This document shows, in pieces, positions 1 through 9,020 of a DNA stretch of 36,726 nucleotides. The translations under genes and the position numbers were made by a program. The notes below the pieces were generated by a model that had not been told where the DNA came from, did not search any database, and saw nothing but the letters and a program-made list of their open reading frames with translations. Source of the DNA: Proteiniphilum sp. UBA5384 (lineage in GTDB: Bacteria > Bacteroidota > Bacteroidia > Bacteroidales > Dysgonomonadaceae); contig NZ_DHOS01000064.1 of NCBI RefSeq assembly GCF_002410825.1, positions 1 through 36,726 on the forward strand, given 5' to 3'. The stretch's first letter is position 1; each line of letters opens with the position of its first letter.

Positions 1-298
1 CAAAAAAGATTTTCAGGACACAAAGATAAGCAAAGAGGATGGAAAAACGATAAAATCCGTATGAATTGAATAAATACCTTAAGAGAGGTACCGGACAAGC
101 ATCTCACTTTCAATTTTATTTTATTTATCGGTATAAGATATCAAAAAAATATCACGCAACTCCAGACGGAAGCAGAGGGTACCAATAATCAACTAAGACG
201 TCATTTAACGGCGTCAAACCCGGTTATGCTGGGTGTGGGATATGTACAATCTTATATATAGCGGTAGGGTTGATATTTACCGGCATTGTCAATTATAA
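1..298. other. No gene recognised at left edge
   Basis: AT-rich stretch with frequent stops in all frames I read. It could hold further decayed parts of the permease whose C-terminus lies immediately downstream, but I could not align any of it to that family. I see no hairpin terminator, tRNA or convincing promoter here. Confidence 0.5.
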
Positions 299-508
299 GG
301 AATTAAATGTAGCGGCATCATCATTTTACGCAAAAGGGAATCCGGCATACCCCGGGCTTTTAAAACACCTTGGGTTCCCTTTGTCCCCATCCTGGGTGCA
401 ATATGCTGCCTCGCACTGATGGCCTCGCTTCCCATCGATGCATGGATAAGACTGATAGGATGGAGGCACCACAGCCATGCAAGGAGAATGATGAACAAAA
501 AGCAATAA
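299..508 (+). pseudogene. Fossil C-terminus of an APC-family amino-acid permease
   Basis: One frame reads as the end of a basic amino-acid/polyamine-type APC permease. It shows an LRKRE loop, the family-typical RAFKTPWVPFVPILG segment, a hydrophobic helix, then IDAWIRLIGW and a basic His/Arg tail ending in a TAA. A stop lies directly upstream of the fragment, and no start codon or transporter core precedes it, so the rest of the roughly 450-residue protein is gone or scrambled. The tail follows IRLIGW directly, without the last hydrophobic helix normally found there, which suggests a small in-frame internal deletion. The match is by recognition of the conserved C-terminal motif, not by a search. 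Confidence 0.78.
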
Positions 509-734
509 TCGTGGCGATAACGGTATTGGTCGCTATATTTAGATGGCCATCATTGTGATGGTTGCAGCACAAATTGCGGCTTTCCCCTATTCTTCATCCT
601 GCAACGGATATACAAATGGGATTTCGGCATTATGAACAGGAATGTAGGGGTTGTGACATCTCCTGCTCCTCCAGTCGTTGACTCAATAGGACAAGTCCCA
701 AGTAATTGAGTTGAGAAACCAACAGGCTGAAATA
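509..734. other. Spacer without recognisable gene
   Basis: Between the permease fossil and the first intact gene there is no ORF with coding character on either strand. The short open frames here have no family resemblance. The spacer ends in a 7-bp degenerate repeat and then a promoter. Confidence 0.5.
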
Positions 735-769
735 TCTTTTGTCTTGTCTCTTGACTCTCGTTTCTTTTC
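735..769. repeat. Degenerate 7-bp tandem repeat, five units
   Basis: Five consecutive heptamers, each beginning TCT, with consensus close to TCTTGTC (reverse strand GACAAGA). The same heptamer family, in either orientation, recurs in the spacers near 4687, 10385 and 24819, and a GAARART version occurs at 27041. It lies just upstream of a promoter. Confidence 0.65.
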
Positions 770-811
770 AAATTATCTCTCTAGATTAGGAGCAAAAATG
801 AAACAAATTAC

Positions 812-819
812 TATCTTTG
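812..819 (+). promoter_or_regulatory. Bacteroidota -7 promoter element TATCTTTG
   Basis: Perfect match to TAnnTTTG. Transcription should start about 6-8 nt downstream, giving a leader of about 15 nt before the ATG at 841. The element overlaps the in-frame upstream TTG at 817, so that codon is not the translation start. No good -33 TTTG is visible at the usual distance. Confidence 0.55.
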
Positions 820-840
820 GAGATTAGTTTAGAACGCAGT

Positions 841-2259
841 ATGAAACGAGGTCGCTTTTTTTCTATCTATATATTGATACTTTTTTGTCTTTGCGCAAAA
901 GGGCAAACACTTGATGAGGCCAAGAACTGGTATCTGGAAGGCCGCTATGCCGAAGCGTTACCTTTCTTTCAAGCGGAATATCTTAATACACCCAATAATC
1001 CATCTATAAATCAATGGTTGGGAGTAAGCCTCTATGAAACCGGGAAAATAATCGAAGCACAAAAATATCTCGAATTTGCCTCTACCCGAAAAATTCCCGA
1101 AGCTTATATCTATCTTGGCGAACTGTACGCTAAACTGTATCGTTTTAAGGATGCGGAAAAAGAGTTCGAGAAGTACCAGCGTGCCAAACGCAGGGACAGC
1201 GAAGCAATGGGGGTATTAAGTAAGAAACGTGATTACACCGAAAGGTTGCAAAAAGCGGTCAACCGCACTGAGGACCTACAGATCATTGATAGTCTGATAG
1301 TTCCAAAATCAGATTTTCTATCAGCATATAATTTGAGTGCATCATCCGGATCATTAATGTCTGTGAATGAATTCTTTCCCGATCGTTCCAAAACCGATGA
1401 AACACTTTATATCAACGAACGGAAAGACAAGATATATTACTCCCAGGGTGAAACAACCAATACCGACCTCTACACAATGGACAAACTGCTTGATACCTTT
1501 GGAAATGAAAAACGCTTGCCTGAATCTATCAACAAAACAGGAAATCAATCCTTCCCATATGTATTGACGGATGGTATGACTATTTATTTCGCTTCCGCAG
1601 AGGAACAGTCTTTCGGTGGATACGACCTGTTTGTTACCCGTTATAATCTTAATTCGGACTCATACCTCAATCCCAATCAGTTGAATATGCCTTTCAATTC
1701 GCCTTTCAATGATTATATGTTGGCAATAGATGAGGAAAAAGGCATCGGTTGGTTTGCATCCGACAGGTTCCAGCCGGCAGACTCAGTATGTATTTATACT
1801 TTCATCCCGAATCCGGAGGTGCGACTCATCGAAAGTGAAGATGCTACCTATATGACCAATAGGGCACGGATATCTTCAATTGCTGATACATGGAAGGAAG
1901 GTGTGGACTATAAAGCACTTCGCACACTGGCCAAACAGAGAACTGCCTCACCACAGGAAAACGAGGGAGATTTCACTTTTGTGATCAATGACCAGGTGAC
2001 GTACCATACCTTGTCGGATTTTAGGAATGAACAGGCCAGATCGCTCTTTTCACAGGCGGCAGGTTATGAAAAACAGTTACAGGCATTGAAAAATGAACTC
2101 TCTCAAAAAAGAGAACAGTTTGCCGGCGGTCAGACCAACGACAATATTACAACATCTATTCTCCACCTGGAGAAAGAAAGCGAATCCCTCTTCAGAGAAA
2201 TGGAAAGACTCAAAATCCAAGCAAGAAATGAAGAAATACGAACTCTGTTTAATCAATAG
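841..2259 (+). CDS. Secreted TPR protein with PD40-like beta-propeller segment
   Basis: A protein of 472 residues starting MKRGRFFSIY, with a signal peptide ending near the AKG/QTL boundary. Residues of about 20-120 form TPR-like helices (NWYLEGRYAEALPFF and repeats). The middle part, about 180-330, carries the 'yyaSDr/GyDLF' pattern seen in PD40/WD40-like repeats of Bacteroidota envelope proteins. The C-terminus is a charged coiled coil. The ATG at 841 was chosen over the in-frame TTG at 817 because a promoter element covers the latter and because it starts directly on a signal peptide. It is followed after 9 nt by the NfeD-like gene, suggesting one operon. A scaffold or sensing role in the periplasm is inference; the exact function is unknown. 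Confidence 0.8.
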   Translation: MKRGRFFSIYILILFCLCAKGQTLDEAKNWYLEGRYAEALPFFQAEYLNTPNNPSINQWLGVSLYETGKIIEAQKYLEFASTRKIPEAYIYLGELYAKLYRFKDAEKEFEKYQRAKRRDSEAMGVLSKKRDYTERLQKAVNRTEDLQIIDSLIVPKSDFLSAYNLSASSGSLMSVNEFFPDRSKTDETLYINERKDKIYYSQGETTNTDLYTMDKLLDTFGNEKRLPESINKTGNQSFPYVLTDGMTIYFASAEEQSFGGYDLFVTRYNLNSDSYLNPNQLNMPFNSPFNDYMLAIDEEKGIGWFASDRFQPADSVCIYTFIPNPEVRLIESEDATYMTNRARISSIADTWKEGVDYKALRTLAKQRTASPQENEGDFTFVINDQVTYHTLSDFRNEQARSLFSQAAGYEKQLQALKNELSQKREQFAGGQTNDNITTSILHLEKESESLFREMERLKIQARNEEIRTLFNQ

Positions 2260-2268
2260 TAATCTTAT

Positions 2269-2748
2269 ATGACATTAGATCTGATTATCATCATCGCTGT
2301 AATCTTATTGGGAGTAGTGTTCATGCTTATTGAGATCTTTCTGCTTCCGGGAATCAGTATCGCAGGTATTGCAGGTGCCATTTTTTTAATAGGAGGAATA
2401 ATATATGCTTATATCTTTCAAGGAAGCACCGTAGGAAATATTACGCTGGCGGGAACAGCTATATTACTTGGCGGAAGTTTCTTCTGGCTGCTGAAATCAA
2501 AATCGTTACGAAAAATCTCGCTCGATACTAATATCGAGGGAAAAGTGGATACTTCCTATTTACAGAAAATAGCTGTGGGGGATACCGGCGTCGCACTCTC
2601 CCGCTTAAATCCCATCGGACAGGTATTGATCCACGATGTCGAAATGGAAGGGAAATCTTTCGACGGAGAATTTATCGATGAAGATACCCAAATCGAAGTA
2701 GTAAAAGTGGAGACCTATAATGTTTTGGTAAAGAGAAAAGGCTCATAA
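2269..2748 (+). CDS. NfeD-like membrane protein (short form)
   Basis: A protein of 159 residues. It has two or three N-terminal hydrophobic segments (about 4-24, 28-50 and 55-75), rich in Ile and Gly, followed by a soluble C-terminal beta domain of about 70 residues with the NfeD OB-fold signature (a GDTGVALSRLNPIGQV stretch, then a VKVETYNVLVKR end). It lacks the ClpP-like serine protease domain of long NfeD proteins, so this is the short form. Short NfeD proteins are typically encoded next to flotillins and act with them at the membrane. The next gene here is floA, so the pairing is canonical. The substrate or partner beyond flotillin cannot be read from sequence. Confidence 0.88.
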   Translation: MTLDLIIIIAVILLGVVFMLIEIFLLPGISIAGIAGAIFLIGGIIYAYIFQGSTVGNITLAGTAILLGGSFFWLLKSKSLRKISLDTNIEGKVDTSYLQKIAVGDTGVALSRLNPIGQVLIHDVEMEGKSFDGEFIDEDTQIEVVKVETYNVLVKRKGS

Positions 2749-2792
2749 ACAGCCAATAAATACATAACATATAACACCAAAAATAATTGATT

Positions 2793-3779
2793 ATGTCTAT
2801 CTTATCATTTCCCCTGATCATTACAATTGCCGTAATTATCATCTTTTTGTTGATATTCTTTCACTATGTACCTTTCTTCCTATGGATAAACGCATTATCG
2901 GCAGGAGTACGTATTTCGCTCGTTCAGCTTTTTCTAATGCGTCTGCGCCGTGTACCCCCCCACACCATTGTTTACGCGATGATTGAAGCCCATAAGGCAG
3001 GACTGAAAAATGTGACCCGGGATAATCTCGAGGCGCATTACCTTGCCGGTGGACATGTGGAGAAGGTGGTCCACGCATTGGTGTCGGCCTCTAAAGCGAA
3101 TATCGATCTTACTTTCCAGATGGCTACAGCCATCGACCTAGCAGGACGTGACGTACTTGAAGCCGTACAGATGTCCGTAAACCCTAAAGTAATTGACACT
3201 CCTCCGGTAACAGCTGTAGCGATCGACGGTATCCAATTGATCGCCAAGGCTCGTGTAACCGTTCGTGCCAATATCAAGCGATTGGTAGGGGGTGCCGGTG
3301 AAGAGACTATTCTTGCCCGTGTAGGCGAAGGGATCGTTTCCTCTATCGGTTCGGCCGTATCCCACAAATCAGTACTCGAAAATCCTGACTCTATTTCTAA
3401 GTTGGTACTGAAAAAGGGATTGGATGCCGGTACAGCATTTGAGATTCTCTCCATTGATATCGCTGATATCGATATAGGTAAAAATATTGGCGCTGTATTA
3501 CAGATGGACCAGGCACAGGCCGATAAGAACATCGCACAGGCACGTGCCGAAGAACGCCGCGCCATGGCTATCGCCCTTGAACAGGAAATGAAAGCCAAAG
3601 CACAGGAAGCACGCGCCAAAGTGATCGAGGCTGAAGCAGAAGTCCCCATCGCCATGGCTGAAGCTTTCCGTAACGGTAATCTGGGAATTATGGATTATTA
3701 CCGGATGGAAAATATCAAGGCCGATACCGATATGAGAGACTCCATTGCCAAACCACAAAGTGGAGGAAATAAAAAATAG
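2793..3779 (+). CDS. floA: Flotillin-like protein FloA
   Basis: A protein of 328 residues. It has a long N-terminal hydrophobic hairpin (about 4-30), then the SPFH/flotillin-like domain with the family-typical segment PPVTAVAIDGIQLIAKARVTV and a GEGIV motif. The C-terminal third is rich in Ala, Glu and Gln (repeated QARAEERRA and AKAQEARAKVIEAEAE), the usual flotillin coiled coil. FloA proteins form membrane foci that organise functional microdomains. The ATG at 2793 is preferred over an in-frame TTG two codons earlier. The gene sits 44 nt after nfeD with a nucleoside phosphorylase 30 nt downstream, all co-oriented. The assignment is firm because the protein is full length and strongly conserved. 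Confidence 0.93.
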   Translation: MSILSFPLIITIAVIIIFLLIFFHYVPFFLWINALSAGVRISLVQLFLMRLRRVPPHTIVYAMIEAHKAGLKNVTRDNLEAHYLAGGHVEKVVHALVSASKANIDLTFQMATAIDLAGRDVLEAVQMSVNPKVIDTPPVTAVAIDGIQLIAKARVTVRANIKRLVGGAGEETILARVGEGIVSSIGSAVSHKSVLENPDSISKLVLKKGLDAGTAFEILSIDIADIDIGKNIGAVLQMDQAQADKNIAQARAEERRAMAIALEQEMKAKAQEARAKVIEAEAEVPIAMAEAFRNGNLGIMDYYRMENIKADTDMRDSIAKPQSGGNKK

Positions 3780-3809
3780 TACACTTAACAACAAAAGATA
3801 ATACTTATT

Positions 3810-4676
3810 ATGAGAATCATACCTGAATCGGAATTTATTATCAACTCCGATGGAAGTGCCTTTCATCTTCATATCAGGCCGGAGCAACTTTCGGATAAAA
3901 TTGTGATGATGGGTGATCCCGACCGTGTAACCATGACGGCTGAGTTTTTCGATAGTATAGAATGCGATGTACGTAGCCGCGAATTCCATACTGTGACAGG
4001 AATATACAAAGGAAAACGGATCACGGCGCTCTCACATGGAATAGGAACAGACAACATTGATATTGTACTGACCGAACTGGATGCGCTGGTCAATGTAGAC
4101 TTCAATACCCGATTAGTGAAAGAACAGTTTACACAACTGACCATGGTGCGGGTAGGAACCTCCGGAGGGATGCAACCCCATTGTCCGGTAGGGTCTTACG
4201 TTGTATCCGAAAAATCGATCGGGTTCGATGGATTGATTCATTATTACGCCGGTTCAGAATTAATCCGTGAAAAAGATTTCGAAGAGTCTTTTCAAAGAGA
4301 AGTTGGCTGGTCTCCCTACCATTGCTCACCTTATGTAGTAAGTGCCGATGAAGAGCTTGTCGACCGGATCGGACACGATATGATCAGAGGTGTAACCATA
4401 TCAGCCATAGGATTCTATGGGCCACAGGGAAGACATGTACGCCTTCCATTGGCAGATCCAGACCTAAACGCAAAAATAGAGTCGTTCCGTTTTGGTGAAT
4501 ATTCCATCACCAATTATGAGATGGAGAGTTCAGCCATAGCAGGGATGAGCAAACTAATGGGTCACAAGGGTATGACGGTCTGTGCAATCATTGCCAACAG
4601 GGTAGCACTGAAATCAAATGCAGATTATAAAGGCTCGACTGAAGACCTGATCAAAATCGTATTGGACAGGATTTAG
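3810..4676 (+). CDS. Nucleoside phosphorylase (uridine/purine phosphorylase family)
   Basis: A protein of 288 residues of the PNP_UDP_1 family, which cleaves nucleosides with phosphate to the free base and (deoxy)ribose-1-phosphate in the cytoplasm. Visible signatures are GDPDRV (phosphate-site segment, about residue 36), a GTSGG glycine turn near 115, and NYEMESSAIAGM, the nucleoside/ribose-binding Met-Glu segment, near 230. The overall pattern, including NYEMES followed by an ANR segment, is closer to uridine phosphorylase (Udp) than to trimeric PNP, but base specificity cannot be settled by eye. It follows floA closely. A NupG-type nucleoside transporter lies about 3 kb downstream on the other strand, so salvage of external nucleosides is a plausible shared role. 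Confidence 0.88.
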   Translation: MRIIPESEFIINSDGSAFHLHIRPEQLSDKIVMMGDPDRVTMTAEFFDSIECDVRSREFHTVTGIYKGKRITALSHGIGTDNIDIVLTELDALVNVDFNTRLVKEQFTQLTMVRVGTSGGMQPHCPVGSYVVSEKSIGFDGLIHYYAGSELIREKDFEESFQREVGWSPYHCSPYVVSADEELVDRIGHDMIRGVTISAIGFYGPQGRHVRLPLADPDLNAKIESFRFGEYSITNYEMESSAIAGMSKLMGHKGMTVCAIIANRVALKSNADYKGSTEDLIKIVLDRI

Positions 4677-4686
4677 GTTTTAGAGT

Positions 4687-4700
4687 CAAGAACCAAGATT
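4687..4700. repeat. Two-unit heptamer repeat (CAAGAnn)
   Basis: Two adjacent 7-bp units, CAAGAAC and CAAGATT, in the spacer after the phosphorylase. They are preceded by GAGT as at other copies of this family. On its own it would be unremarkable; it is listed because the same word recurs at 10385 and, reversed, at 735 and 24819. Confidence 0.45.
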
Positions 4701-4804
4701 AATTTGATTAATAAATTATCACATCAATCTCATTGACATATTCGTTTCATTACTCTCATTGCCAAATTATTAATATCATTTCTAATTTCTCAATTTCAAA
4801 AAAT

Positions 4805-7609
4805 ATGAAAAAACTAATCACATTATTACTTCTTGTAACCACAGTAGTCGCTGTGGGACAACAGAACCCACCTCTTCCAGTCGACCCTAAGATGAGGACA
4901 GGAAAACTAGACAACGGACTGACCTATTATATCCGTCAAAATGGCCATCCGGAAAACAGGGCCGATTTCTACATCGCACAGAAAGTCGGCTCTATGCAGG
5001 AAGAAGATAACCAAGCCGGCCTGGCCCACTTCCTCGAACACATGGCTTTTAACGGAACCACCAATTTCCCGGGCAAGACAATGTTGAATTACCTGCAAGA
5101 CAATGGAATCAAATTTGGCACCAATATCAACGCCTACACATCTTTTGATGAAACGGTATATTTTATATCCAATATACCCACCACCAATCAGAATCTGGTG
5201 GATTCGGCACTCCTGGTGCTTTACGACTGGTCGTGCGGCATAGCACTCGAAGAAGAGGAGTTGGAGAGCGAACGAGGAGTCATCCGGGAAGAATGGCGTA
5301 CCCGGGGCGGTGCACAGCAGAGATTGTGGGACCAGTTGCTCCCAAAAATGTATCCCGACAGTAAATATGCAAAACGCATGCCTATCGGAAGTATCGATGT
5401 GATCAACAACTTCAAACCGGAAGAGATCAGGACCTATTACCACAAGTGGTACCGTCCCGATTTGCAGGGTATTATCGTGGTAGGTGATTTTGATATGGAC
5501 GAAATGGAGCAAAAAGTAAAAGAATTGTTTTCGCCTATCAAGCTTGATAACGAAAGAGCCATACGCGAATACTACCCTGTGCCCGACAATAAGGAACCCA
5601 TCGTAGCAATTGCGTCCGACAAAGAAGCTCGTAATACGCAGATAACGATATATTACAAGCATGATGCAATGCCCGACGAACTCCAGAATACGCAGATGGG
5701 ATATATCACAAAATATATATTGAATTCCGCCTCTTCCATGATAAATCAACGCCTTTCCGAAATCACACAAAAGCCCAATGCACCTTTCACCTCTGCCTAC
5801 TCATACGACGGTGATTATTTTGTGGCCAAGACAAAAGATGCATGGACTGTGGTAGCAGGAAGTGCGGAAGACAAGATAGAGGAGGCATTGGCAGCGATAG
5901 TACGTGAAACGGAAAGAGTGAAGCGTCACGGTTTTACAAGCTCGGAGTATGATGTAGTACGTACAAATATTCTGAAAGGTTACGAGAATTCTTACAACAA
6001 CCGTGATAAACAACGAAACTCTTCTTATTCACAGGAATATGTACGCGCTTTCACCGATGGCGAACCCATCCCGGGTATCGAGTTCGAGTATCAGTTCATA
6101 CAGGCAGTGGCACCCAATATCCCGGTAGAAGCAATCAACCAGACTATCCAGCAATTAATCGGGGATGAAAATATTGTAATCACGGTTACCGGTCCCGAAA
6201 AAGAGGGGTTAACCTATCCCTCCGAAGAATCCTTGCTGGGGGTATTGGCTTCAGTGCAAGCTGAAACTATCGAACCTTATGCCGAAGAAATAATTGATGA
6301 GCCATTGGTGGCTACACCTCCTACACCTGGAAAGATCGTAAAAACAGAAAAAGATGAGGCTATGGATGCCACCATCTGGACATTACAAAACGGTATGAAG
6401 GTCGTTTTGAAGAATACCGATTTCAAAGACGACCAGATATTAATGACCGGAGTAAGTGCCGGCGGCTATTCACACTACAGCATAGAAGATCCGGTCAATA
6501 GCCGGATGATGGGTAATATTGCCACCTTGGGAGGTGTTGGTAATTTCAGCACAACGGATCTTCCCAAAGTCTTGGCCGGCAAGACGGCATCAGCTCGCCC
6601 GAGTGTCAGATTCAACACACAGGATTTTGGCGGATCCTCCTCTATCCAGGATTTCGAAACAATGCTGCAACTGGTTTACCTGTACTTCACTTCCCCACGG
6701 CAGGATAACGATGCATTCCAGTCATTTATCCAGCGTATGGAAACCCAGTTGAAAAACCAGGATGCTGAACCGATGGTGGCTTTCAACGACTCAATAACCA
6801 AAGCCCTTTATGGCGATAATCCATTGGCGAAAAGAATTACCGCCGACGATCTGAAAAAAATTGACTACAACCGTATCATGGAGATGTATAAAGAGCGGTT
6901 CGCCAATCCGGGCAGCTTCATCTTCACCTTAGTAGGTAATATCGACGAAGAAAAGGTTCGCCCCGTAGTAGAACAGTACCTGGCCTCTTTGCCCGGAAAA
7001 GCAGAAAAGGGTGACTTCGTAAAAGTGCCGATGAAAGTAAAGGACGGAAAAATGGAAAATATTTTCCGCCGGGAAATGCAAAATCCGAAAGCATCCGTAT
7101 TTAATGTGATAACAGGCACCGTTGAACGGAATCTCAAGAATGAAATTTTAATGAGCATGTTCGACCAGCTCCTCGATATTCTCTATACGGAGAAAGTACG
7201 TGAAGAAGAAGGTGGCACTTATGGTGTGCATGCGGGAGGCTCCATATCGCGTTACCCCGAAGGTCAAACCATCCTGGAAATCATATTTGATACCGATCCC
7301 GAAAGGATAACAGACCTCAACCAACTCGTTTTAAATATACTGGACGAGTTTTCGAAAGAAGGTCCGCGGGAAGCTGATTTCGTCAAGGTTAAAGAATACA
7401 TGAACAAGAGCTATACCGAGAGCCTGAAAGAGAATGGTTACTGGTTGGGGATCCTCAAAAATAAATATTTTTACGATGAAGATGTTCATACTCTATATAT
7501 CAACACTGTCAATGCCATTACCCCGAACGAAATCCGGGATTTTGCCAAATCATTACTCGACCAGGGCAACCTGAAGACAATAGTAATGCTACCCGAAGTA
7601 ACAGAATAA
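4805..7609 (+). CDS. Secreted M16-family zinc metalloprotease (PqqL-like)
   Basis: A protein of 934 residues. A signal peptide (MKKLITLLLLVTTVVAVGQQ) leads into an M16 N-terminal domain with the inverted zinc motif HFLEH (His75, Glu78, His79) and, about 75 residues later, the Glu-rich helix LESERGVI that supplies the third ligand. The C-terminal half repeats the M16 fold without the motif, as in full-length pitrilysin/PqqL-type proteins. These enzymes degrade peptides in the periplasm. The ATG at 4805 is chosen because the open frame upstream has no signal peptide and consists of low-complexity spacer. It is the last gene of the + strand run and is followed by a strong terminator. The peptide substrate is not deducible. 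Confidence 0.92.
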   Translation: MKKLITLLLLVTTVVAVGQQNPPLPVDPKMRTGKLDNGLTYYIRQNGHPENRADFYIAQKVGSMQEEDNQAGLAHFLEHMAFNGTTNFPGKTMLNYLQDNGIKFGTNINAYTSFDETVYFISNIPTTNQNLVDSALLVLYDWSCGIALEEEELESERGVIREEWRTRGGAQQRLWDQLLPKMYPDSKYAKRMPIGSIDVINNFKPEEIRTYYHKWYRPDLQGIIVVGDFDMDEMEQKVKELFSPIKLDNERAIREYYPVPDNKEPIVAIASDKEARNTQITIYYKHDAMPDELQNTQMGYITKYILNSASSMINQRLSEITQKPNAPFTSAYSYDGDYFVAKTKDAWTVVAGSAEDKIEEALAAIVRETERVKRHGFTSSEYDVVRTNILKGYENSYNNRDKQRNSSYSQEYVRAFTDGEPIPGIEFEYQFIQAVAPNIPVEAINQTIQQLIGDENIVITVTGPEKEGLTYPSEESLLGVLASVQAETIEPYAEEIIDEPLVATPPTPGKIVKTEKDEAMDATIWTLQNGMKVVLKNTDFKDDQILMTGVSAGGYSHYSIEDPVNSRMMGNIATLGGVGNFSTTDLPKVLAGKTASARPSVRFNTQDFGGSSSIQDFETMLQLVYLYFTSPRQDNDAFQSFIQRMETQLKNQDAEPMVAFNDSITKALYGDNPLAKRITADDLKKIDYNRIMEMYKERFANPGSFIFTLVGNIDEEKVRPVVEQYLASLPGKAEKGDFVKVPMKVKDGKMENIFRREMQNPKASVFNVITGTVERNLKNEILMSMFDQLLDILYTEKVREEEGGTYGVHAGGSISRYPEGQTILEIIFDTDPERITDLNQLVLNILDEFSKEGPREADFVKVKEYMNKSYTESLKENGYWLGILKNKYFYDEDVHTLYINTVNAITPNEIRDFAKSLLDQGNLKTIVMLPEVTE

Positions 7610-7631
7610 AATAGCTATAGCCCTATAATTG

Positions 7632-7675
7632 ATAAAATCGGGAGGAAGACTCATCTGTCTTCCTCCCGATTTTAT
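7632..7675. terminator. Bidirectional intrinsic terminator, perfect 19-bp stem
   Basis: Perfect inverted repeat of 19 bp per arm (core ATCGGGAGGAAGAC) around a 6-nt loop, with A-tract and T-tract ends. It lies between two convergent genes, the M16 protease on + and the nucleoside transporter on -, and can end transcription from both. Confidence 0.93.
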
Positions 7676-7689
7676 ACTATCTATTTAAT

Positions 7690-8973
7690 TTAATTTTTTT
7701 CCGGTTGGTGCTTGTACCTGAACAGGATGGCAAATAATACGGCTACCACGAGGGCATAACCGGCAAAGATGAACCAAACACTATGCCAATCCCCGACCAG
7801 AAGCGATTTCGTAACAGAACCTATGGTGACATCTGTCCACGAGCAGAAACGATCCACTACCGATTGTGCCCACAATGTACCGATGGTGGCTCCTATCCCG
7901 TTGGTCATTAACATAAACAGGCCTTGTGCGCTGGCCCGAATCGTATGAGGTGTCTCCTTGTCCACGAACAACGACCCTGAAACATTGAAAAAATCGAAAG
8001 CCACACCATATACCAACATGGAAAGGACCAGCAACCATACTCCGCTACCGGGATTACCCAGACCGAAGAATCCAAACCGGAATACCCAGGCAAGCATGGC
8101 TATCAACATCACATTCTTGATACCGTAGCGTTTCAGAAAAAAAGGAATGAGCAGGATACAAAGCGCTTCCGATATCTGGGAAAGTGAAATCAAGATATTC
8201 GAATGCTGTACGCCAAAAGTATTCACATACTCCGGATAAGCTTCAAAACTGGCGATAAACGGATTGGCAAATCCGTTGGTGATTTGCAGGGCTACTCCCA
8301 GTAACATCGAAAAGATGAAAAAGAGTGCCATTTTCCTTATTTTAAACAACTTGAATGCATCCAGACCGAGGGCTTGAAATAATGTCTTACTGCCTGACTC
8401 CTTACTCACAGGACAATTGGGAAGTGTAAACGCATACAGCCCCAGCATAAATCCCAATAAAGCACTTACCACAAACTGCATCGATGAAATCTGGTATCCC
8501 AGCATATCAACCAACCACATAGTACAGATGAAACCGACCGTACCGAATACCCGTATCGGAGGGAACGTCTTTACCGTATCCATCCCTCCCCTTTCCAGTA
8601 TGGTATAGGCTACTGAATTAGACAAGGCAAGCGTAGGCATGTAGAAAGCCACGCTCAAAGTATAAAGAGTAAAGAGAATGGAAAAGGAAACTCCTCCATC
8701 GCTATATAACCCATAGAGACCGGCCGAAAGCATAAAACCGGCAGCCAGCAAATGACTTATACCCAATAGTTTTTGTGCCGGCACCCACCTGTCGGCCACA
8801 ATCCCCATGATAGCAGGCATAAAAATAGAGACAATTCCCTGGACTGAATAAAAAAGCCCGATGTGTGCTCCTAATCCGGCAGGTCCCAAATAGCGGGACA
8901 TGGAAGTAAGATAAGCCCCCCATACCGCAAATTGGAGGAAATTCATGATAATTAATCTAATTTTCAGTGACAT
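7690..8973 (-). CDS. NupG-like nucleoside:H+ symporter (MFS)
   Basis: A protein of 427 residues with about 12 hydrophobic helices and the pattern of the nucleoside:H+ symporter family (NupG/XapB). It has an N-terminal NFLQFAVWGAYL segment, the IFMPAIMGIVADRWVPAQ loop between early helices, and a central FPPIRVFGTVGFI segment. It imports nucleosides across the inner membrane using the proton gradient. The start lies 12 nt downstream of the predicted transcription start of its own -7 element, so it need not depend on the upstream EnvC operon. Functional context is the nucleoside phosphorylase on the other strand. Sugar transport by a relative of this family cannot be excluded. Confidence 0.87.
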   Translation of the reverse strand: MSLKIRLIIMNFLQFAVWGAYLTSMSRYLGPAGLGAHIGLFYSVQGIVSIFMPAIMGIVADRWVPAQKLLGISHLLAAGFMLSAGLYGLYSDGGVSFSILFTLYTLSVAFYMPTLALSNSVAYTILERGGMDTVKTFPPIRVFGTVGFICTMWLVDMLGYQISSMQFVVSALLGFMLGLYAFTLPNCPVSKESGSKTLFQALGLDAFKLFKIRKMALFFIFSMLLGVALQITNGFANPFIASFEAYPEYVNTFGVQHSNILISLSQISEALCILLIPFFLKRYGIKNVMLIAMLAWVFRFGFFGLGNPGSGVWLLVLSMLVYGVAFDFFNVSGSLFVDKETPHTIRASAQGLFMLMTNGIGATIGTLWAQSVVDRFCSWTDVTIGSVTKSLLVGDWHSVWFIFAGYALVVAVLFAILFRYKHQPEKN

Positions 8974-8989
8974 ATATTCGGATGTTATT

Positions 8990-8997
8990 CAAATTTA
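8990..8997 (-). promoter_or_regulatory. Bacteroidota -7 promoter element TAAATTTG
   Basis: Perfect TAnnTTTG on the - strand, in the 47-nt gap between EnvC and the transporter. The predicted start leaves a leader of about 10-12 nt. I see no clear -33 TTTG. Confidence 0.45.
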
Positions 8998-9020
8998 CGT
9001 TGTAAATTTAGCATAAATAT

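Noticed and set aside
817..840. Upstream TTG start of the first TPR gene
   Set aside because: It lies inside a perfect -7 promoter element, and the ATG at 841 begins a signal peptide.
4907..5770. A 287-codon - strand open frame inside the M16 protease gene
   Set aside because: Antisense to a strongly conserved gene, and the translation lacks family features.
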